From: Bacteroidota bacterium
Lineage (GTDB): Bacteria; Bacteroidota; Bacteroidia; Chitinophagales; UBA10324
DNA: 64,000 bases
Direction: 5' to 3'
Assembly: GCA_018267315.1 (NCBI GenBank)
Contig: JAFDYS010000009.1
Location: 39,553 to 103,552 of the forward strand
The notes under the pieces are model-generated. The model was not told the origin of the DNA, searched no databases, and saw nothing but the letters and a program-made list of their open reading frames with translations. Position numbers and translations under genes: made by a program. Position 1 is the first letter of the stretch, and each line of letters opens with the position of its first letter. Below are positions 1 to 9,257 of this stretch, piece by piece.

Positions 1-1687
1 GATTTCCTATGGGAAGTGAATCACCGATCTCGCATTGCATACGGTTGTTTTTCGCATCGTATTCAGTAAGCGTCCACTGATTATCTGTGAAGGCATTGTA
101 TTGGGTGATGCCGCTCAGGTTGTCGGAAACAGTAAATGAAATGTGGTTGCTTGTGATAAGCTGGTTCTGCGCGATGGCAGTAGTAATCTTCGGTTTTGCC
201 GTGTCAAGCATCACAAAGTAATCACCGAAGTCACGGATTCTGGTGGCCAGAAAATTTCCATCCCACCGCGTGGTTTTACTACTGATGCGCCCGTTTTCAT
301 TCCGGTAAACAATCACCGCTTTTGACTTCAGTGTCTCTGGAATTTTACGAGGCAGAATGGACAGGTCGCAAAAACTGTGAAGCGGTGTGAAAGCGTTGTG
401 AACATGATGAATTGCGCTGAAAGATTTTTGCGCTGCTGCATTATCCATTGAATAGACGAAATCCACATCTTCATACAGCACGCCGGCCGGAAGACTGAGT
501 TTGATGCTGTCACTGTTGAATGTATTGGCACGATCAAATGCAAAATGATTGGGTGAGGACGCCATCGCTTCCTTTTGCACGGCATTTGAAATCCTCTTCA
601 CTACGAACTGCAGCGATGAAGTATTTCCATTGTCATCCGTTGCTTTGATTCGTATTTGGTGAAAAAGGGTGTCTTTCAACGCGATGAGGCCACGGTTCAC
701 CAGCGGTGAGTAAATCGTGTTCTTATCACCGGGCATTACAAATAATTTTTGAACGGCCGTTTTACTATTTCTCCAGGCCGCATAATCAAGATGCGCATTC
801 ACATACCGTCCGTTGGCAAAATCAAGGCGGTCCATCCGGAGAGAATAAATCACACTTCCATCCAATACACATTCCAACTGATAGATGCCGTTGGTGGCTG
901 AGTTGAGCAGGTCACGCGCATCCACGGCCAGACCAAAGGCAGCACTTGCCAGAAGAAGCGTATCAAATTGCGCCGCCAATTTGCTCTTTCCGGCCGCTGT
1001 TGTCTTGTTGATCACATGGTAGATGCTGTCACGCTTTGTAACCGCATAGCGCATTTCCTGACTGGCATTTCTTCCACCACTCAGGTCATATACATACAGT
1101 GCGGAGAATTGCGGCGGCTCCATATCCGTTATCGGAAGAAACTGTTTCGGATTGAGCGGATACGATTCACCGCCGGCATCGCGAATTTCAAAATGCAGGT
1201 GCGGGCCTTCAGAGCTTCCCGAGTTTCCCGAATAAGCAATCAGGTCTCCTTCTTTTACTGAAAACTTTGATGCGTCCGGAAACAACTCCACTTCAAAACT
1301 CTGCTTCGCATACTGTTGCTGCTTCACATATTTTGCAATGGCATCGTTGAACCGGTCGAGATGGCCATACACGGTCATGTACCCGTTGGGGTGCGTGATG
1401 TATAACACATTACCGAAGCCAAAGGGAGAAACTTTTATTCTGGAAACATATCCGTCCGCTGCGGCATGTACGGCATAACCGGTTTTTCCATTCGTGCGGA
1501 TGTCCCATCCGGTGTGATAATGATCCGTGCGCAATTCACCGAAGTTGGCGGAAAGCTGGATCGGAAGGTCAAGCGGATTGCGAAAGTTTGACTGCTGTGC
1601 AAGGGCGGCTTTTAAGAATAATAAAACCAAAGAGAAGCACAGGCACAGAGAAAATCTAACAGCGATCATCTTTTTCATCCGCGTCAT
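1..1687 (-). CDS. M23 family metallopeptidase, secreted (C-terminus cut by window edge)
   Basis: This is a zinc endopeptidase of the LytM/M23 family, expected to cleave peptidoglycan cross-links in the periplasm or at the cell surface. The frame is open from 1687 down to base 1, about 562 codons, and the C-terminus lies outside the window. A signal peptide (hydrophobic run about residues 8-30, ending ALAQ) precedes the peptidase domain. The zinc-ligand motifs HTGWD (about residues 58-62) and HLHFE (about 163-167) are both present, so the site looks intact. About 400 further residues of unrecognised beta-rich sequence follow, which is usual for the long Bacteroidota M23 proteins. The ATG at 1687 overlaps the stop of the upstream symporter gene as ATGA, which suggests translational coupling. 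An in-frame ATG at 1678 (MKKM) is an equally good signal-peptide start. Confidence 0.88.
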   Translation of the reverse strand, partial: MTRMKKMIAVRFSLCLCFSLVLLFLKAALAQQSNFRNPLDLPIQLSANFGELRTDHYHTGWDIRTNGKTGYAVHAAADGYVSRIKVSPFGFGNVLYITHPNGYMTVYGHLDRFNDAIAKYVKQQQYAKQSFEVELFPDASKFSVKEGDLIAYSGNSGSSEGPHLHFEIRDAGGESYPLNPKQFLPITDMEPPQFSALYVYDLSGGRNASQEMRYAVTKRDSIYHVINKTTAAGKSKLAAQFDTLLLASAAFGLAVDARDLLNSATNGIYQLECVLDGSVIYSLRMDRLDFANGRYVNAHLDYAAWRNSKTAVQKLFVMPGDKNTIYSPLVNRGLIALKDTLFHQIRIKATDDNGNTSSLQFVVKRISNAVQKEAMASSPNHFAFDRANTFNSDSIKLSLPAGVLYEDVDFVYSMDNAAAQKSFSAIHHVHNAFTPLHSFCDLSILPRKIPETLKSKAVIVYRNENGRISSKTTRWDGNFLATRIRDFGDYFVMLDTAKPKITTAIAQNQLITSNHISFTVSDNLSGITQYNAFTDNQWTLTEYDAKNNRMQCEIGDSLPIGN

Positions 1688-3150
1688 CCGTGTTCTATGA
1701 TCGTGCGTTTTGAAATCAGAAGCAATCCAAGGAAAGTCAGCAAACCGTTTAGCACTAACACTTCAAATCCCAATTGGTAGCCGTTGAACCATTGCTGTGA
1801 ATGGAGATTCACATAATAGCAAATCAGCGGCGAGACTACGCAAACCACCGGAGCAAGTTTATCATGGATCTTTTTCTTCATGAACATGCCGAAACTGTAA
1901 AGTCCGAGCAATGGGCCGTAGGTGTACCCGGCAATGGCGAGCAAGGTGCTGATCACCGATGAATCAACATTCGCTCTGAAATAAATGATGCAAAGAAGAA
2001 AGACCACCGCAAAGGAGAAGTGAACCAGATAACGAATGCGTGTCCTTTTTCTTTCATCCATGTTTCTTTCAGGAAGATTGATGATGTCAATGCAAAATGC
2101 GCTTGTGAGTGCGGTGAGTGCACCATCGGCACTTGGATACAAGGCCGAAATCAATCCGATCAGGAAAATCAATCCCGCAATTTCTCCCAGGTGATCCAAT
2201 GCAATCAGCGGAAAGAGCTGATCGGTGTGCGCCGGTATGGTGATGGATTGCTGCTGCGCGAAAACAAAAAGCACCGCACCGAGCGTGAGAAACATCAGAT
2301 TCACCAGCACGAGGATGAAACTGAAGGTGAACATGTTCTTCTGTGCTTCCTTCAGATTTTTACAACTGAGGTTTTTCTGCATCATCTCCTGATCAAGCCC
2401 CGTCATGGCTACTGTAATGAAAATGCCGCTGAGAAATTGTTTGCCGAAAAACTTCTTGTCCTTCCAATCCCAGAAAAAAGTTTTCGTGAGCTCTTTCTCA
2501 TTGATTGCCGAAACCATCTGCGCGGGGGAATAACCCAGATGATTCATGACCAATATCGTGCAAAGAATCAATGCCGCCAGCATGCAGGTGGTTTGAATCA
2601 TATCCGTCCACACAATCGTTTTCACACCGCCCTTGAAGGTGTAAACGAGAATGAGCGCGATGATGACGGCGCCCGTGACGCCAAAAGGAATTCCCATCGG
2701 ATCAAGCACAAAAACCTGAAGCATGTTCACCACAAGAAATACACGAATGGAAGCACCAAGCGTTCTCGATAAAATGAAAAATAGCGAGCCTGTTTTGTAG
2801 GTGGTGTTGCCGAAGCGGTCGCGCAGATACGTGTAAATGGAAGTGAGGTTGAGCCGATAGTACAAGGGCAGCAACACCAGTGCAATAATGAAGTAGCCGA
2901 ACAAATAACCGAGCACAATCTGCATGTAAGCAAACTGCTTCGTTCCTACCTCGCCGGGCACACTCATGAACGTGACTCCGCTGAGTGAGGTGCCGATCAT
3001 GCCGTACGCCACGATGTACCACTTTGATTTTTTGTTACCGATGAAGAAAGATTGCGCATTCGCGCCGCGTGCTGTGTAGAATGAAATGAAAAGAAGAACA
3101 ATGAAATAGAGAAAGACGATGGAGAGAATGAGGGCCGGTGACATCTGCAA
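1684..3150 (-). CDS. Sodium:solute symporter (SSS family)
   Basis: A 488-residue polytopic inner-membrane protein of the SSS/solute carrier 5 family, which couples sodium entry to uptake of sugars, amino acids or other small solutes. The whole length is hydrophobic, with roughly 13 predicted membrane spans. Family hallmarks are the N-terminal FFIGNKKSKW segment, GTSLSGVTF in the first broken helix region, and FKGGVKTIVWTDMIQ after the middle spans. Length is normal for the family. The substrate cannot be read from sequence. The gene ends in an ATGA overlap with the M23 peptidase, so the two are probably cotranscribed. The TIGR01777 epimerase gene lies 42 bases upstream on the same strand. Confidence 0.9.
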   Translation of the reverse strand: MQMSPALILSIVFLYFIVLLFISFYTARGANAQSFFIGNKKSKWYIVAYGMIGTSLSGVTFMSVPGEVGTKQFAYMQIVLGYLFGYFIIALVLLPLYYRLNLTSIYTYLRDRFGNTTYKTGSLFFILSRTLGASIRVFLVVNMLQVFVLDPMGIPFGVTGAVIIALILVYTFKGGVKTIVWTDMIQTTCMLAALILCTILVMNHLGYSPAQMVSAINEKELTKTFFWDWKDKKFFGKQFLSGIFITVAMTGLDQEMMQKNLSCKNLKEAQKNMFTFSFILVLVNLMFLTLGAVLFVFAQQQSITIPAHTDQLFPLIALDHLGEIAGLIFLIGLISALYPSADGALTALTSAFCIDIINLPERNMDERKRTRIRYLVHFSFAVVFLLCIIYFRANVDSSVISTLLAIAGYTYGPLLGLYSFGMFMKKKIHDKLAPVVCVVSPLICYYVNLHSQQWFNGYQLGFEVLVLNGLLTFLGLLLISKRTIIEHG

Positions 3151-3192
3151 ATCTTACGGCGGCAAATTAACCATCAGGCAGCATGCAGCCGT

Positions 3193-4095
3193 CTAATTCG
3201 GGAGAAGGTTTTCAATAGCATGTCTGAGATCTGAATGCTCCCATAAAAATCCTTCTGCCTGAATTTTATCGGAGGTGCACCGTTGGCCGCCGAGCAACGT
3301 ATCACCGAAGCCACCAAGCATGAGTCGCATTAAAAACTCCGGCAAAGGGAAATTGATTTTCTTTTTGCCGCGAACATTGCCAATTTCATTCACAAGTTCC
3401 TTGAATGAAACCGGATTCGGTGCTACGGCATTGTAAACGCCGCGCATTGTTTCATTTTTTAACGCGCTCAAATACATTCTGCATAAGTCATCAATATGAA
3501 TCCAAGAGTAGAACTGTCTTCCGTTTCCGAAGATGGGAGCAATGCCGAATTTCATGGACAGAATTAATGGCGGCAATGTTCCTCCTTCTTTCGCCAGTAC
3601 AATTCCTGTCCGGAAAATCACAACCCTTTTGTTGAGTTGCTGAAATTGGTTTGCTGCCTCTTCCCACTTCACACACACTTCTGCAAGAAAATCATTTCCC
3701 GCCGGTGCCTTTTCATCCAGCCACCGGTCACCGCCGTCGCCATAGTAACCAATGCCGGAAGCGGAGATGAATGTCTTCACCTTGTTCGGCACTATCTTCA
3801 TTTGGTCGAAAATCAATTGAGCGGTATCAATCCGGCTGGAAAGAATTTTTCTTTTGTAACCGGATGTCCAGAGCCATGCCACACTGGCGCCCGCCAAATG
3901 AATGACATGATCCGTTTCAGTCAATGCTTCCGCCGGTATAAACTTCTTTTCAGGATTCCACGTAAACACCGTTACACCCGGTGCGGCTGTCTTGCTTCGC
4001 GTGAGCCAACAAACTTCATATCCCTCTTTTTGCAGCCGTGCGGTTAACTGCCGCCCGATCAATCCCGAACCACCTGTGATAAGTACACGTTCCAT
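3193..4095 (-). CDS. TIGR01777 family epimerase (YfcH/SulA-like, SDR superfamily)
   Basis: An extended SDR-fold nucleotide-sugar epimerase-like protein of the TIGR01777 family, with DUF1731 at the C-terminus. The N-terminus carries the NAD(P)-binding glycine motif GGSGLIG at residues 8-14. SASGIGYYGDGGD is a characteristic family block, and the C-terminal region ends in the DUF1731-like segment with LMLGGFGDTLLGGQR. Start choice: the frame extends 19 codons further upstream, but that part is not conserved in character. The ATG at 4095 (MERVLITGG) places the glycine motif exactly where the family has it. The protein is then 300 residues, normal length. Function in this family is poorly defined, and the enzymatic substrate is unknown. 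Confidence 0.88.
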   Translation of the reverse strand: MERVLITGGSGLIGRQLTARLQKEGYEVCWLTRSKTAAPGVTVFTWNPEKKFIPAEALTETDHVIHLAGASVAWLWTSGYKRKILSSRIDTAQLIFDQMKIVPNKVKTFISASGIGYYGDGGDRWLDEKAPAGNDFLAEVCVKWEEAANQFQQLNKRVVIFRTGIVLAKEGGTLPPLILSMKFGIAPIFGNGRQFYSWIHIDDLCRMYLSALKNETMRGVYNAVAPNPVSFKELVNEIGNVRGKKKINFPLPEFLMRLMLGGFGDTLLGGQRCTSDKIQAEGFLWEHSDLRHAIENLLPN

Positions 4096-4165
4096 CTTGA
4101 TAAATTTCAGTAAAAGAAATGACCCCGCATTGAAAGTTGCTACATTCACCACTCAAAGGTGCTCT

Positions 4166-6025
4166 ATGAGAAAACTGTTCTACGCTGTTTTTCTCCTTTG
4201 CGTGATTTTGCTTTCCTCTTGCCTGCAGGAAGGAAAACAGGCCTCCGATACCAAACAGGGCGAACTCAAAAATGTTCTGGAGTTTCCGGATGCAACAGAA
4301 TTCCTAACAGGTTGGTCAAAAGAAAACAAGCTGGTGGTGCACCTGATGAGCGACCCGGCGTACCTGCATCCGGCCGCATTTAAAACCACGCCGGCCGTGA
4401 TGATTCTTCAGCTCACACAGGGCAAATTACTTCAAACCGATCTCGCGCATCCACAGGTGGTGCCGGGTATTGTCAAATCGCTGCCCGCAGTTTCATCCGA
4501 CGGACTTCAATACACCTTCAACCTGCTGGATGAAGCCCGGTGGGATGACGGCACACCTGTGACGGCCGAAGATGTAATCTTCACACTAAAAGTTCACAAG
4601 TGCCGGACCGTGATAAGCCCAAACATCAGCAGCTATACACAGAATGTGAAGTCGGTCTTAGTTGATGCGGCTAATCCGAAAATATTCACCCTCATCATGA
4701 AGCGGGCATACGTGTCCAACCAAACATTTCTCGCGGACATTCCGGTACTGTGCCGCGCCTTCTTTGATCGTGAGAATATGTTGTCGCACTACACTTTTGA
4801 GCAGCTCGATGATTCATCACTGCATTACGAACATGATCCGAAGCTGGCAGCGTGGTCAAACAATTTCAACGACGGTAAATACGGAAATGATCCCGCTTAC
4901 TTCTACGGTTGCGGTCCCTATAAAGTAGTGCAGTGGGACCGCGGGCAATCCGTCATCCTGCAGCGGAAAGAAAATCACTGGACGCAGCAGCTCCATGCTG
5001 CCAATCCGTTTCTGAATTCCTATCCCGATCAGATCATTTTCAAAATCATGAAAGATGAAAATGCGCTGGAACTGGAATTCAAAGCACAAACCTTCGATGC
5101 CACCAACTACTTGCCCACCAAGGTGCTGGTGGATTTGCAGAAAGACAGCTCCTTCAACCTGAACTATCATTCGGCCTTTCTGGAAAGCTATTCCGGTACG
5201 AGCATCGTGTTCAACATGAAACCGGATGGCATTCATCACCATAAAATTTTTGATGACCGCAGCGTACGCAGAGCATTCGCGCTGCTAACCCCCGTAGACC
5301 AGATCATCAGCGTGGTGGTGCTGGGCAAAGCCACCCGTTGGCCATCCATCATCTCCCCTATCCGTCCTGATTTCAACCACGATCTTCCGCTGCTGCCTTA
5401 TGATGTGAATGAAGCGAACCGGCTGCTCGATGAAGCCGGATGGAAAGACAGCGACCGCGACGGCGTGAGAGATAAATTAATTGACGGGACCAAAACTTCA
5501 CTGGATGTCACCCTGCTGATACAGGAGCAGGGCAACCTCACGCGTGACATCAGTAACATGATTGCCGAATCGGCAGCCCAGGCCGGTTTCAAAGTCACGC
5601 CCCAGTTTCTGGAACAGGGAACACTGAGCGAACAATTGCAGTCGCATGACTTTGATCTCGGTCTGGTATCTATGTCATACAGTGCGCTGCAGGAAGACTA
5701 TTCACAGCTGTGGCATTCGGAAACATCACAAACTCATGGCGGGAGTAATTACTCGGGATTTGGAAATGCCGCCAGCGATGCACTCATTGATTCCATCAAA
5801 TTCACGCTCAATGATTCGCTCCGCCACAGCATGTCAAAGCGGTTACAGAAGATCATCTATGATCAGCAGCCGTGCGTGTTCATGTACTCGACAAACCGGA
5901 AGATCATCATCCACCGGCGCTGGGGAAACCAACGGATGTATTCAGAATTCCCGGGCTTCATACTGAACAACCTCCGGCTAATATCCGCACCGGCCAACAC
6001 GGCAGCACTTTTAACAGATAATTAA
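4166..6025 (+). CDS. ABC transporter substrate-binding protein, family 5 (peptide/nickel type), lipoprotein
   Basis: A 619-residue periplasm-facing lipoprotein of the SBP_bac_5 (DppA/OppA-like) family, binding peptides or similar solutes for ABC import. The N-terminus from the ATG at 4166 is MRKLFYAV followed by a hydrophobic run and the lipobox LSSC, with lipidation at about Cys19. That decides the start against the longer open frame that begins upstream inside the divergent epimerase gene. Family blocks visible are VTAEDVIFTLK (about residues 125-135), YGCGPYKVVQWDRGQS, DDRSVRRAFALLTP and YDVNEANRLLDEAGW. No permease or ATPase gene is adjacent, so it either works with subunits encoded elsewhere or is an orphan binding protein. 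The divergent epimerase starts only 70 bases away. Confidence 0.9.
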   Translation: MRKLFYAVFLLCVILLSSCLQEGKQASDTKQGELKNVLEFPDATEFLTGWSKENKLVVHLMSDPAYLHPAAFKTTPAVMILQLTQGKLLQTDLAHPQVVPGIVKSLPAVSSDGLQYTFNLLDEARWDDGTPVTAEDVIFTLKVHKCRTVISPNISSYTQNVKSVLVDAANPKIFTLIMKRAYVSNQTFLADIPVLCRAFFDRENMLSHYTFEQLDDSSLHYEHDPKLAAWSNNFNDGKYGNDPAYFYGCGPYKVVQWDRGQSVILQRKENHWTQQLHAANPFLNSYPDQIIFKIMKDENALELEFKAQTFDATNYLPTKVLVDLQKDSSFNLNYHSAFLESYSGTSIVFNMKPDGIHHHKIFDDRSVRRAFALLTPVDQIISVVVLGKATRWPSIISPIRPDFNHDLPLLPYDVNEANRLLDEAGWKDSDRDGVRDKLIDGTKTSLDVTLLIQEQGNLTRDISNMIAESAAQAGFKVTPQFLEQGTLSEQLQSHDFDLGLVSMSYSALQEDYSQLWHSETSQTHGGSNYSGFGNAASDALIDSIKFTLNDSLRHSMSKRLQKIIYDQQPCVFMYSTNRKIIIHRRWGNQRMYSEFPGFILNNLRLISAPANTAALLTDN

Positions 6026-6196
6026 TTCAACTCCGCTCTTCTCTGAAATCAGAATGAAATTGTTTGCCACAGGCAACAATTCAGGGGTTTTCCTACGTAA
6101 TGATGTGAATAATGGAAACTTCAGGTTAACTCAAATGCCGGATAATTTCCAATCTTTATGCACATCTTTTACTACGTTAAATCGGCTACACCTTTT

Positions 6197-8485
6197 ATGA
6201 AAAGAATCTACCCCGCCCTCGTACTGCTCCTGGCGTGTTATTCTGTGAATGCACAGCAGTATCTCGGAGTACGGAACGGCAACTATGCCGGTATTCTCGG
6301 CTCCACGCTCAATCCCAGTTTTATGGCCGACTCCAAACTGAGTTGGGATGTCAATCTTGGATCGGGAAGCGTTACGTTCGACAATACATTTCTCTACATA
6401 CCAAAAGACTCACTCAAGTTTTTCGGAATCGGGACCATCGTGGATCTGATCAAGAACCACTCTACTGCTGATCCGAGAATCTACACGCGATTTGATCCGA
6501 ATGATCCCAACGCAAAACAGTATCTCACCTTTTCAACGGAGGCGCTGGGGCCTTCTGCTTTTGTAAGCTTCGCTCATCGCAAACATGCCATCGGCGTTAC
6601 CACGGGGGCGAGATTTTACAGTGTGGCCAGTGAAGTGCCGGCTCACCAGGCGCAACAGGCCTATTGGGAGAATCGCTATGAACCGTTGTACGGCCAGTTT
6701 CTCAGTGACGACGGAATCAGGGTTAATACGCTCGGATGGTTCGAGTATGGTATTCAGTATGCCGGCGTGCTTTGGCAAAAAGGTAAACATGAACTCAAGG
6801 GCGGCGCGGGCATCAAGTACCTTCAACCGAGCGGCGGCGCTTACATTAAGAATGTGCAGGGATCTTACAACATCGCCAATGCTGATACCATGTACTTCCA
6901 GGATGTTAATGTCGACTACGGCCGGGTCAACTATGAAAACTGGGAGAATATTAACAACTATGGCGATCTCATCCACGGTCACGGATGGGGTGGCAGTATC
7001 GGCTTCACTTATGAATTCAAAAAAGATTCAGCCGACTGGACTTACAAGATGGATTGCAAGACCTATGCTGATCCGGACAAGAATCCTTATGTCATAAAAC
7101 TCGGCTTAGCGCTCACTGACATAGGATCTATCAAACTGGATGAAGGCGCTTCCAACTTTCACCTGGAAGCAGCGCAGGCCAGTTGGCCTGATTACCGGTC
7201 GGAGCACTTCAACAGCAACCTGGATTTTGACGAAACACTCAGCCAGATTTTTTACGGCGATTCAGCAGCTTCTTTCGTCAACAACGATTTCAAGATGGGG
7301 TTGCCGACCTCGCTCAACTTCACGGCTGACTGGAATTTCTACAAAAGCTTTTTTCTGAATGCCACGGTCATTCAGTCATTCGGCCACAGCAGTGGTCAGG
7401 GAGTGCAGCGACCCAGTGTTTATTCGCTCACACCACGCTATGAGAACAAATGGTTTGAAGTGAGCATTCCGTTTTCATTGCTTGCTTATCAGCACCTCAC
7501 GCCGCGCCTCGGCGTATGCGTGAGAGCCGGTTACTTCTTCATTGGCGGGGATGCGCTGGGCGGACTGATGGCTATTAATGACCTTGAAGGGGCTGATGTT
7601 TATGCGGGGCTTCATTTCTTCATTCCGGATCATAAACTTAAAGACAGTGATGGGGATGGCGTTTCAGACAAACTCGATCAGTGCCCGACCGAAAAAGGAA
7701 CATGTGCTACTCACGGTTGTCCTGACCGCGATGGCGACACCGTTCTCGACAAAGACGATGAATGCCCGGATAATCCCGGACCGGTTGCGCTCAAAGGATG
7801 TCCGGATCGTGACAACGACGGTTTGATTGACAAGCGCGATTCGTGCCCGGATGATCCCGGACCAATTGAACTCAACGGCTGTCCGGATCGTGACGGTGAC
7901 GGCGTGATCGACAAGTATGATGAATGCCCGGATGTGCCCGGACCAAAAGAACTGAGAGGTTGCCCGGATCGCGATGGTGATGGCGTTATAGACAAACTCG
8001 ATGAATGTCCGGATGATCCCGGGCCAAAGGAACTCAATGGTTGCCCGGATCGTGACGGCGACGGCGTGATTGATAAAGTGGATCAGTGTCCGGATGTGCC
8101 GGGTCCGAAGGAAAACAACGGATGTCCGTTCCCGCCGGCTGATCAGCTCAGCATGAGCTCGCAGTACATCCTGTTCAAGACCGGCAGTGCCATCATCGAA
8201 CCGAGATTGTATCAGACCCTCGATGTGCTCGCTGAGATCATGAACAAGTATCCGAATCAGAAGTGGGTAGTGGAAGGACATACTGATATCACCGGTTCTG
8301 ACAAGATCAACAACCCGCTCTCCGAACGCCGTGCTGAATCGGTGAGAGATTACCTGGTGAAGAAGGGAGTGCCGGCTGCGAACATTACCACGATCGGATA
8401 CGGAAGCAAGAAACCGATAGCGACGAACTCCACGGCCGCAGGTCGCCAGAAGAACAGGCGAGCGGAAGTGAAGCCGGCACAATAA
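6197..8485 (+). CDS. DUF5723 outer-membrane protein with thrombospondin type-3 repeats and OmpA C-terminal domain
   Basis: A 762-residue envelope protein. From the ATG at 6197 there is a signal peptide (MKRIYPALVLLLA... cleaved near NAQQ). A long N-terminal beta-rich region follows (about residues 25-480), typical of DUF5723/PorP-like outer-membrane barrels of Bacteroidota. Residues about 482-641 hold calcium-binding thrombospondin type-3 repeats with the DxDxDGxxD signature. The last 120 residues form an OmpA-like peptidoglycan-binding domain (VVEGHTDITGSDKINN, LSERRAESVRDYL, NRRAEV). The architecture suggests an outer-membrane protein tethered to peptidoglycan through a rigid calcium-stabilised stalk. 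A hairpin terminator follows the stop codon, so it is probably monocistronic. An in-frame ATG at 6158 would add 13 residues ahead of a good signal peptide and is less likely. Confidence 0.88.
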   Translation: MKRIYPALVLLLACYSVNAQQYLGVRNGNYAGILGSTLNPSFMADSKLSWDVNLGSGSVTFDNTFLYIPKDSLKFFGIGTIVDLIKNHSTADPRIYTRFDPNDPNAKQYLTFSTEALGPSAFVSFAHRKHAIGVTTGARFYSVASEVPAHQAQQAYWENRYEPLYGQFLSDDGIRVNTLGWFEYGIQYAGVLWQKGKHELKGGAGIKYLQPSGGAYIKNVQGSYNIANADTMYFQDVNVDYGRVNYENWENINNYGDLIHGHGWGGSIGFTYEFKKDSADWTYKMDCKTYADPDKNPYVIKLGLALTDIGSIKLDEGASNFHLEAAQASWPDYRSEHFNSNLDFDETLSQIFYGDSAASFVNNDFKMGLPTSLNFTADWNFYKSFFLNATVIQSFGHSSGQGVQRPSVYSLTPRYENKWFEVSIPFSLLAYQHLTPRLGVCVRAGYFFIGGDALGGLMAINDLEGADVYAGLHFFIPDHKLKDSDGDGVSDKLDQCPTEKGTCATHGCPDRDGDTVLDKDDECPDNPGPVALKGCPDRDNDGLIDKRDSCPDDPGPIELNGCPDRDGDGVIDKYDECPDVPGPKELRGCPDRDGDGVIDKLDECPDDPGPKELNGCPDRDGDGVIDKVDQCPDVPGPKENNGCPFPPADQLSMSSQYILFKTGSAIIEPRLYQTLDVLAEIMNKYPNQKWVVEGHTDITGSDKINNPLSERRAESVRDYLVKKGVPAANITTIGYGSKKPIATNSTAAGRQKNRRAEVKPAQ
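7715..8119 (+). repeat. Five tandem 81-bp thrombospondin type-3 repeat units
   Basis: Five consecutive 27-residue units, each starting GCPDRD and continuing with DGxIDK, ECPD and PGP, lie back to back in the reading frame. They are preceded by one shorter divergent unit (from about 7641). Each unit has two cysteines and two Asp-rich calcium-binding loops. Units three to five are the most alike at DNA level, suggesting recent duplication at that end of the array. Confidence 0.9.
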
Positions 8486-8509
8486 ATAGAAGTTTGCTTG
8501 AAGAGGTGG

Positions 8510-8541
8510 AAAACAGGCTCCCATGGGGCCTGTTTTCTTTT
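8510..8541 (+). terminator. Rho-independent terminator after the OmpA-domain gene
   Basis: A stem of AAAACAGGC pairs with GCCTGTTTT around a short loop and runs into TCTTTT. It begins about 25 bases after the stop codon at 8485. Confidence 0.75.
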
Positions 8542-8547
8542 AATACG

Positions 8548-8578
8548 TTTCCTGAAAAGGAAAATGGTCTTATTTTCG
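8548..8578 (+). promoter_or_regulatory. Putative Bacteroidota-type promoter for the FISUMP gene
   Basis: TTTC, 19 bases, then TATTTTCG resembles the Bacteroidota -33 TTTG / -7 TAnnTTTG promoter with the normal spacing. It lies just after the terminator and 17 bases before the ATG at 8595. The leader would be very short. Confidence 0.4.
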
Positions 8579-8594
8579 TAATGAAACCTGCTCT

Positions 8595-9158
8595 ATGATT
8601 CAGCTTTTCACTTTATGGGCGCTCCTGAATTTGGGTTCCTTTCACTCATCGGAAAAAAATTCGAATCATTCGCCGGCCGATTTTCCTTCCGTGCGAATCG
8701 GTGATCAGATATGGATGAGCTTCAACTGGGATTACCCCACTCTCAAGAGTTGGTACTTCGACAACGATTCCATCAACAACAAGAAATACGGACGACTGTA
8801 TTTCTACAGCAATGCCATGGCGGCGGCTCCGCCGGGATGGCACTTGCCCTCCATTCAGGAATGGCAGCAGCTCATTGATTATTACGGAGGCGATGCCAAG
8901 GCGCTGCCTTATTTGCTGGAAGGCGGAAGTTCCGGACTCAACCTATTGATGGGCGGAAACAAAAGTGCCAACATCAGCCCTACGGACATTTTCAATTTCA
9001 AAGATGAATGGGGATTCTACTGGACTTCCACCCCTGACGGCGAACAAACCGCGTATGCCATTCACTTCGAAAAAGGAAATCCATCCATCATCAAGAACAC
9101 CTACCGCCGCGCCAACGGGTTTTCGGTGAGGTATATCAGGAATCAGCCGGGGAAATAA
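8595..9158 (+). CDS. FISUMP-domain protein (Fibrobacter succinogenes major paralogous domain)
   Basis: A 187-residue protein of the FISUMP (TIGR02145) type, a secreted or surface-exposed domain common in Bacteroidota and Fibrobacter with no known biochemical activity. The N-terminus is weakly hydrophobic, consistent with export. Domain hallmarks are the opening VRIGDQIWMSFNWDY (about residues 32-46, corresponding to the usual G.QVWM..NL), APPGWHLPSIQEWQQL (about 78-93), the central FYWTST, and the closing ANGFSVRYIRN. It is short, carrying little beyond the domain, and has no T9SS tail. It lies between the OmpA-domain gene and the GH13 gene on the same strand, with a likely promoter of its own. 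Confidence 0.85.
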   Translation: MIQLFTLWALLNLGSFHSSEKNSNHSPADFPSVRIGDQIWMSFNWDYPTLKSWYFDNDSINNKKYGRLYFYSNAMAAAPPGWHLPSIQEWQQLIDYYGGDAKALPYLLEGGSSGLNLLMGGNKSANISPTDIFNFKDEWGFYWTSTPDGEQTAYAIHFEKGNPSIIKNTYRRANGFSVRYIRNQPGK

Positions 9159-9257
9159 TTTCTGAACCCTTATTACAGAAACTTCATCGCAACGGCCGTT
9201 GGGATGCAACTATCTTCACGCTCATCTGTTACTTTTCGGCTCTTAATCTTTTTTATC

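Noticed and set aside
2020..2772. A 250-codon plus-strand open frame opposite the sodium:solute symporter gene
   Set aside because: Its composition is rich in His, Arg and Glu with no domain, as expected for the antisense of a membrane-protein gene; the symporter on the other strand is unambiguous.
6058..6080. Hairpin ATTGTTTGCC-ACA-GGCAACAAT after the solute-binding protein gene, considered as a terminator
   Set aside because: It has a one-base bulge and no T run; it may be an RNA end but evidence is too weak for a feature.
7664..8524. A 286-codon minus-strand open frame across the thrombospondin-repeat region, and a 108-codon one in another frame
   Set aside because: They are antisense to the regular 81-bp repeat units of a well-supported OmpA-domain gene; the repeat period, a multiple of three, keeps the opposite frames open.
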